A stretch of DNA of 7,350 bases from Veillonella parvula. GTDB lineage: Bacteria > Bacillota > Negativicutes > Veillonellales > Veillonellaceae. Below are positions 6,005-7,350 of the stretch, piece by piece. Positions within the stretch are counted from its first letter, which is position 1. Each line of letters begins with the position of its first letter. The stretch covers positions 1 through 7,350 of the forward strand of contig CAMUQE010000097.1 of NCBI GenBank assembly GCA_947096075.1, given 5' to 3'. Position numbers and translations under genes: made by a program. The notes below the pieces were generated by a model, which was not told the DNA's origin, did no database searches, and was given only the letters and a program-made list of their open reading frames with translations.

Positions 6005-7345
6005 ATGAAACGATATCTGTATATGACTTTTGCTGTTTTAGGTCTACTAGGCAGTACCGTTCCTTATGCTGAGGCAGGTAATTTGACAGGAGTACGCGTA
6101 TCTAATCATGAAGGCACAAGCCGAATTGTTTTAGATGTATCTGAAATGCCTGTATCTTGGACTCGATCTTATAATGAAGAAACACATGCCCTTACGCTTA
6201 ATTTAGGGGGCACTACAAATGGTTTAACTGGACCTATATCGCAAAATGACAAAAAAACCGGAGTGCTTAAAGGCATTGGTTTACAACCGGTTAATGGGGG
6301 CTTACAAGTAACCCTAACCGCAAATAAAGATGTACAACATCATGAATTTGCATTAGCTAAGCCATCGCGTATAGTGGTAGATTTATTTTCTGGTTATGCG
6401 CAACAGACCACAAAAGATGTAAATAAATCTGTAAGATATAGCAAAATCAATAACACTGTAGCGGAAGGGAAAATTCAAGCCTTTGCATTGACCGTAGATA
6501 ATGACTCTCCTATGGCGGTGGCGCATGTTCCAGAAGGTAAAACATTATCTTCTGTCTCTCAAGCTCATACGGTTTTGATTGGGGCGAAGGTAAAAGGTGG
6601 CAGTTTTGAACGACCTTACTCAGTGGCGAGTGATGGAGCTATTGATTTAGAACGCATTTCTAATCGTGGCACTTTGCGATATACACCAAATCGAGGATAT
6701 TTTATAGAAGAGAAAAAACCTTTGCTTCAAGCTAAAACACAAAAGGAAAGTTTTGTGATTACCTCTATTGATACGGCTCGTAAAGAGAATGCTATGACCT
6801 TATATACATCAGCATATGGTTTATCTACAAAGACCAATGACTATGGTTATGAAGTGACTGTAGCTAATGGCAAGGTTATTAGTAAACAAAAGGGAAATTC
6901 TAAAATTGGAGAAAACCAATACGTATTGTCTGGTCATGGCGAATCTGGAAATGCTTTACGTAAGTTAAAAGTTGGAACACCTATTACGATTCAAAATAGA
7001 GAAGAGCTTGCTCAAGTTAGCACTACAGGTGGATCTAGTTTGGAAGTGGGCACTATGGTGATAAAAGGCGGTCACTATGTAGGCGCTGATGCATCTAATA
7101 ACAAAGCTCGTAGCTTTATTGGTGCCACGAAGGAACATGATTTAGTTGTGCTAACAGTTGATAAATCGGAACTTCAATCTGTAGGTGTGACTCAGAAAGA
7201 AGGGGCTCAGTTATTGTCTAAATTAGGTGTTATTGATGGCGCTGAATTATCAAATCAAGGTAGCATTGATATAGTTATCAATGATGATTATGTACACAAA
7301 TCCTCTGCACCTATGAGTTATGAGGATATTGTAATCATAAAATAG
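6005..7345 (+). CDS. Secreted AMIN-domain protein with degenerate phosphodiester-glycosidase-like (NAGPA) region
   Basis: Probable exported envelope protein of 446 residues. Residues 1-24 form a signal peptide: KR, a hydrophobic core, then AEA before Gly25, a good signal peptidase I site, with no lipobox Cys. Residues about 27-128 resemble an AMIN domain, ending in KPSRIVVDLF; AMIN domains bind peptidoglycan or place proteins at the envelope. From about 152 the layout follows NAGPA-family proteins: GAKVKGGSF (193-201) near the usual INGGFF-like site, LYTSAYGLSTKTNDYG (266-281), YVLSGHG (306-312), and SVGVT followed by a helix and LGVIDGAEL (392-415). The family's NLDGGGSS-type signature should come next, but the sequence is AELSNQGSIDI, and the usual basic PRTA(V/L)G segment appears as KARSFIGA. 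Catalytic activity is therefore doubtful. ATG start with AGAGGA at 5992-5997. No terminator is visible before the window ends. The domain calls come from recognition of motifs, not a profile search. Confidence 0.75.
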   Translation: MKRYLYMTFAVLGLLGSTVPYAEAGNLTGVRVSNHEGTSRIVLDVSEMPVSWTRSYNEETHALTLNLGGTTNGLTGPISQNDKKTGVLKGIGLQPVNGGLQVTLTANKDVQHHEFALAKPSRIVVDLFSGYAQQTTKDVNKSVRYSKINNTVAEGKIQAFALTVDNDSPMAVAHVPEGKTLSSVSQAHTVLIGAKVKGGSFERPYSVASDGAIDLERISNRGTLRYTPNRGYFIEEKKPLLQAKTQKESFVITSIDTARKENAMTLYTSAYGLSTKTNDYGYEVTVANGKVISKQKGNSKIGENQYVLSGHGESGNALRKLKVGTPITIQNREELAQVSTTGGSSLEVGTMVIKGGHYVGADASNNKARSFIGATKEHDLVVLTVDKSELQSVGVTQKEGAQLLSKLGVIDGAELSNQGSIDIVINDDYVHKSSAPMSYEDIVIIK

Positions 7346-7350
7346 ATTCG

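Noticed and set aside
1..7350. Mobile elements, CRISPR, tRNA or rRNA genes, toxin-antitoxin or phage genes
   Set aside because: No regularly spaced repeats, terminal inverted repeats, cloverleaf-like sequence or matching proteins were seen; all gene content is core metabolism and envelope biogenesis.

Overview
The window reads as ordinary chromosome from an AT-rich member of the Bacillota. Protein sequences and gene order fit the Negativicutes (diderm Firmicutes), most probably Veillonella or a close relative. That assignment is inference from the look of the proteins, not from a search. All six genes lie on the + strand and fill nearly the whole window. I see no RNA gene, insertion sequence, CRISPR array or prophage.

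Positions 1-2943 hold a probable operon: the 3' part of serS (seryl-tRNA synthetase, start just outside the window), a short transaldolase gene 13 bases downstream, and glpX (class II fructose-1,6-bisphosphatase) 63 bases further on. An intrinsic terminator follows glpX. The two sugar-phosphate enzymes would serve gluconeogenesis and the non-oxidative pentose phosphate pathway, which suits an organism living on lactate and other organic acids.

Positions 3034-5885 form a second unit: a promoter with a perfect TATAAT, a small palindrome in the leader, murA (first committed step of peptidoglycan synthesis, TTG start) and an mreB-family gene whose frame overlaps the end of murA. The mreB frame carries about 120 strongly basic codons ahead of the normal MreB core, and a terminator-like hairpin lies inside that stretch. 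A perfect 14-base tandem duplication spans the mreB stop codon, followed by an intrinsic terminator.

Positions 5897-7345 hold a third unit with its own promoter: a secreted protein with a signal peptide, an AMIN domain and a C-terminal region resembling the phosphodiester glycosidase (NAGPA) family, whose Gly/Ser-rich signature appears lost.

The second and third units share an envelope theme: precursor synthesis (MurA), a cytoskeletal guide (MreB) and a probable wall-binding exported protein. I found no clear evidence of a wholly new system. The points most worth a second look are the extended, divergent MreB with its internal hairpin and the seemingly degenerate AMIN/NAGPA-like protein.
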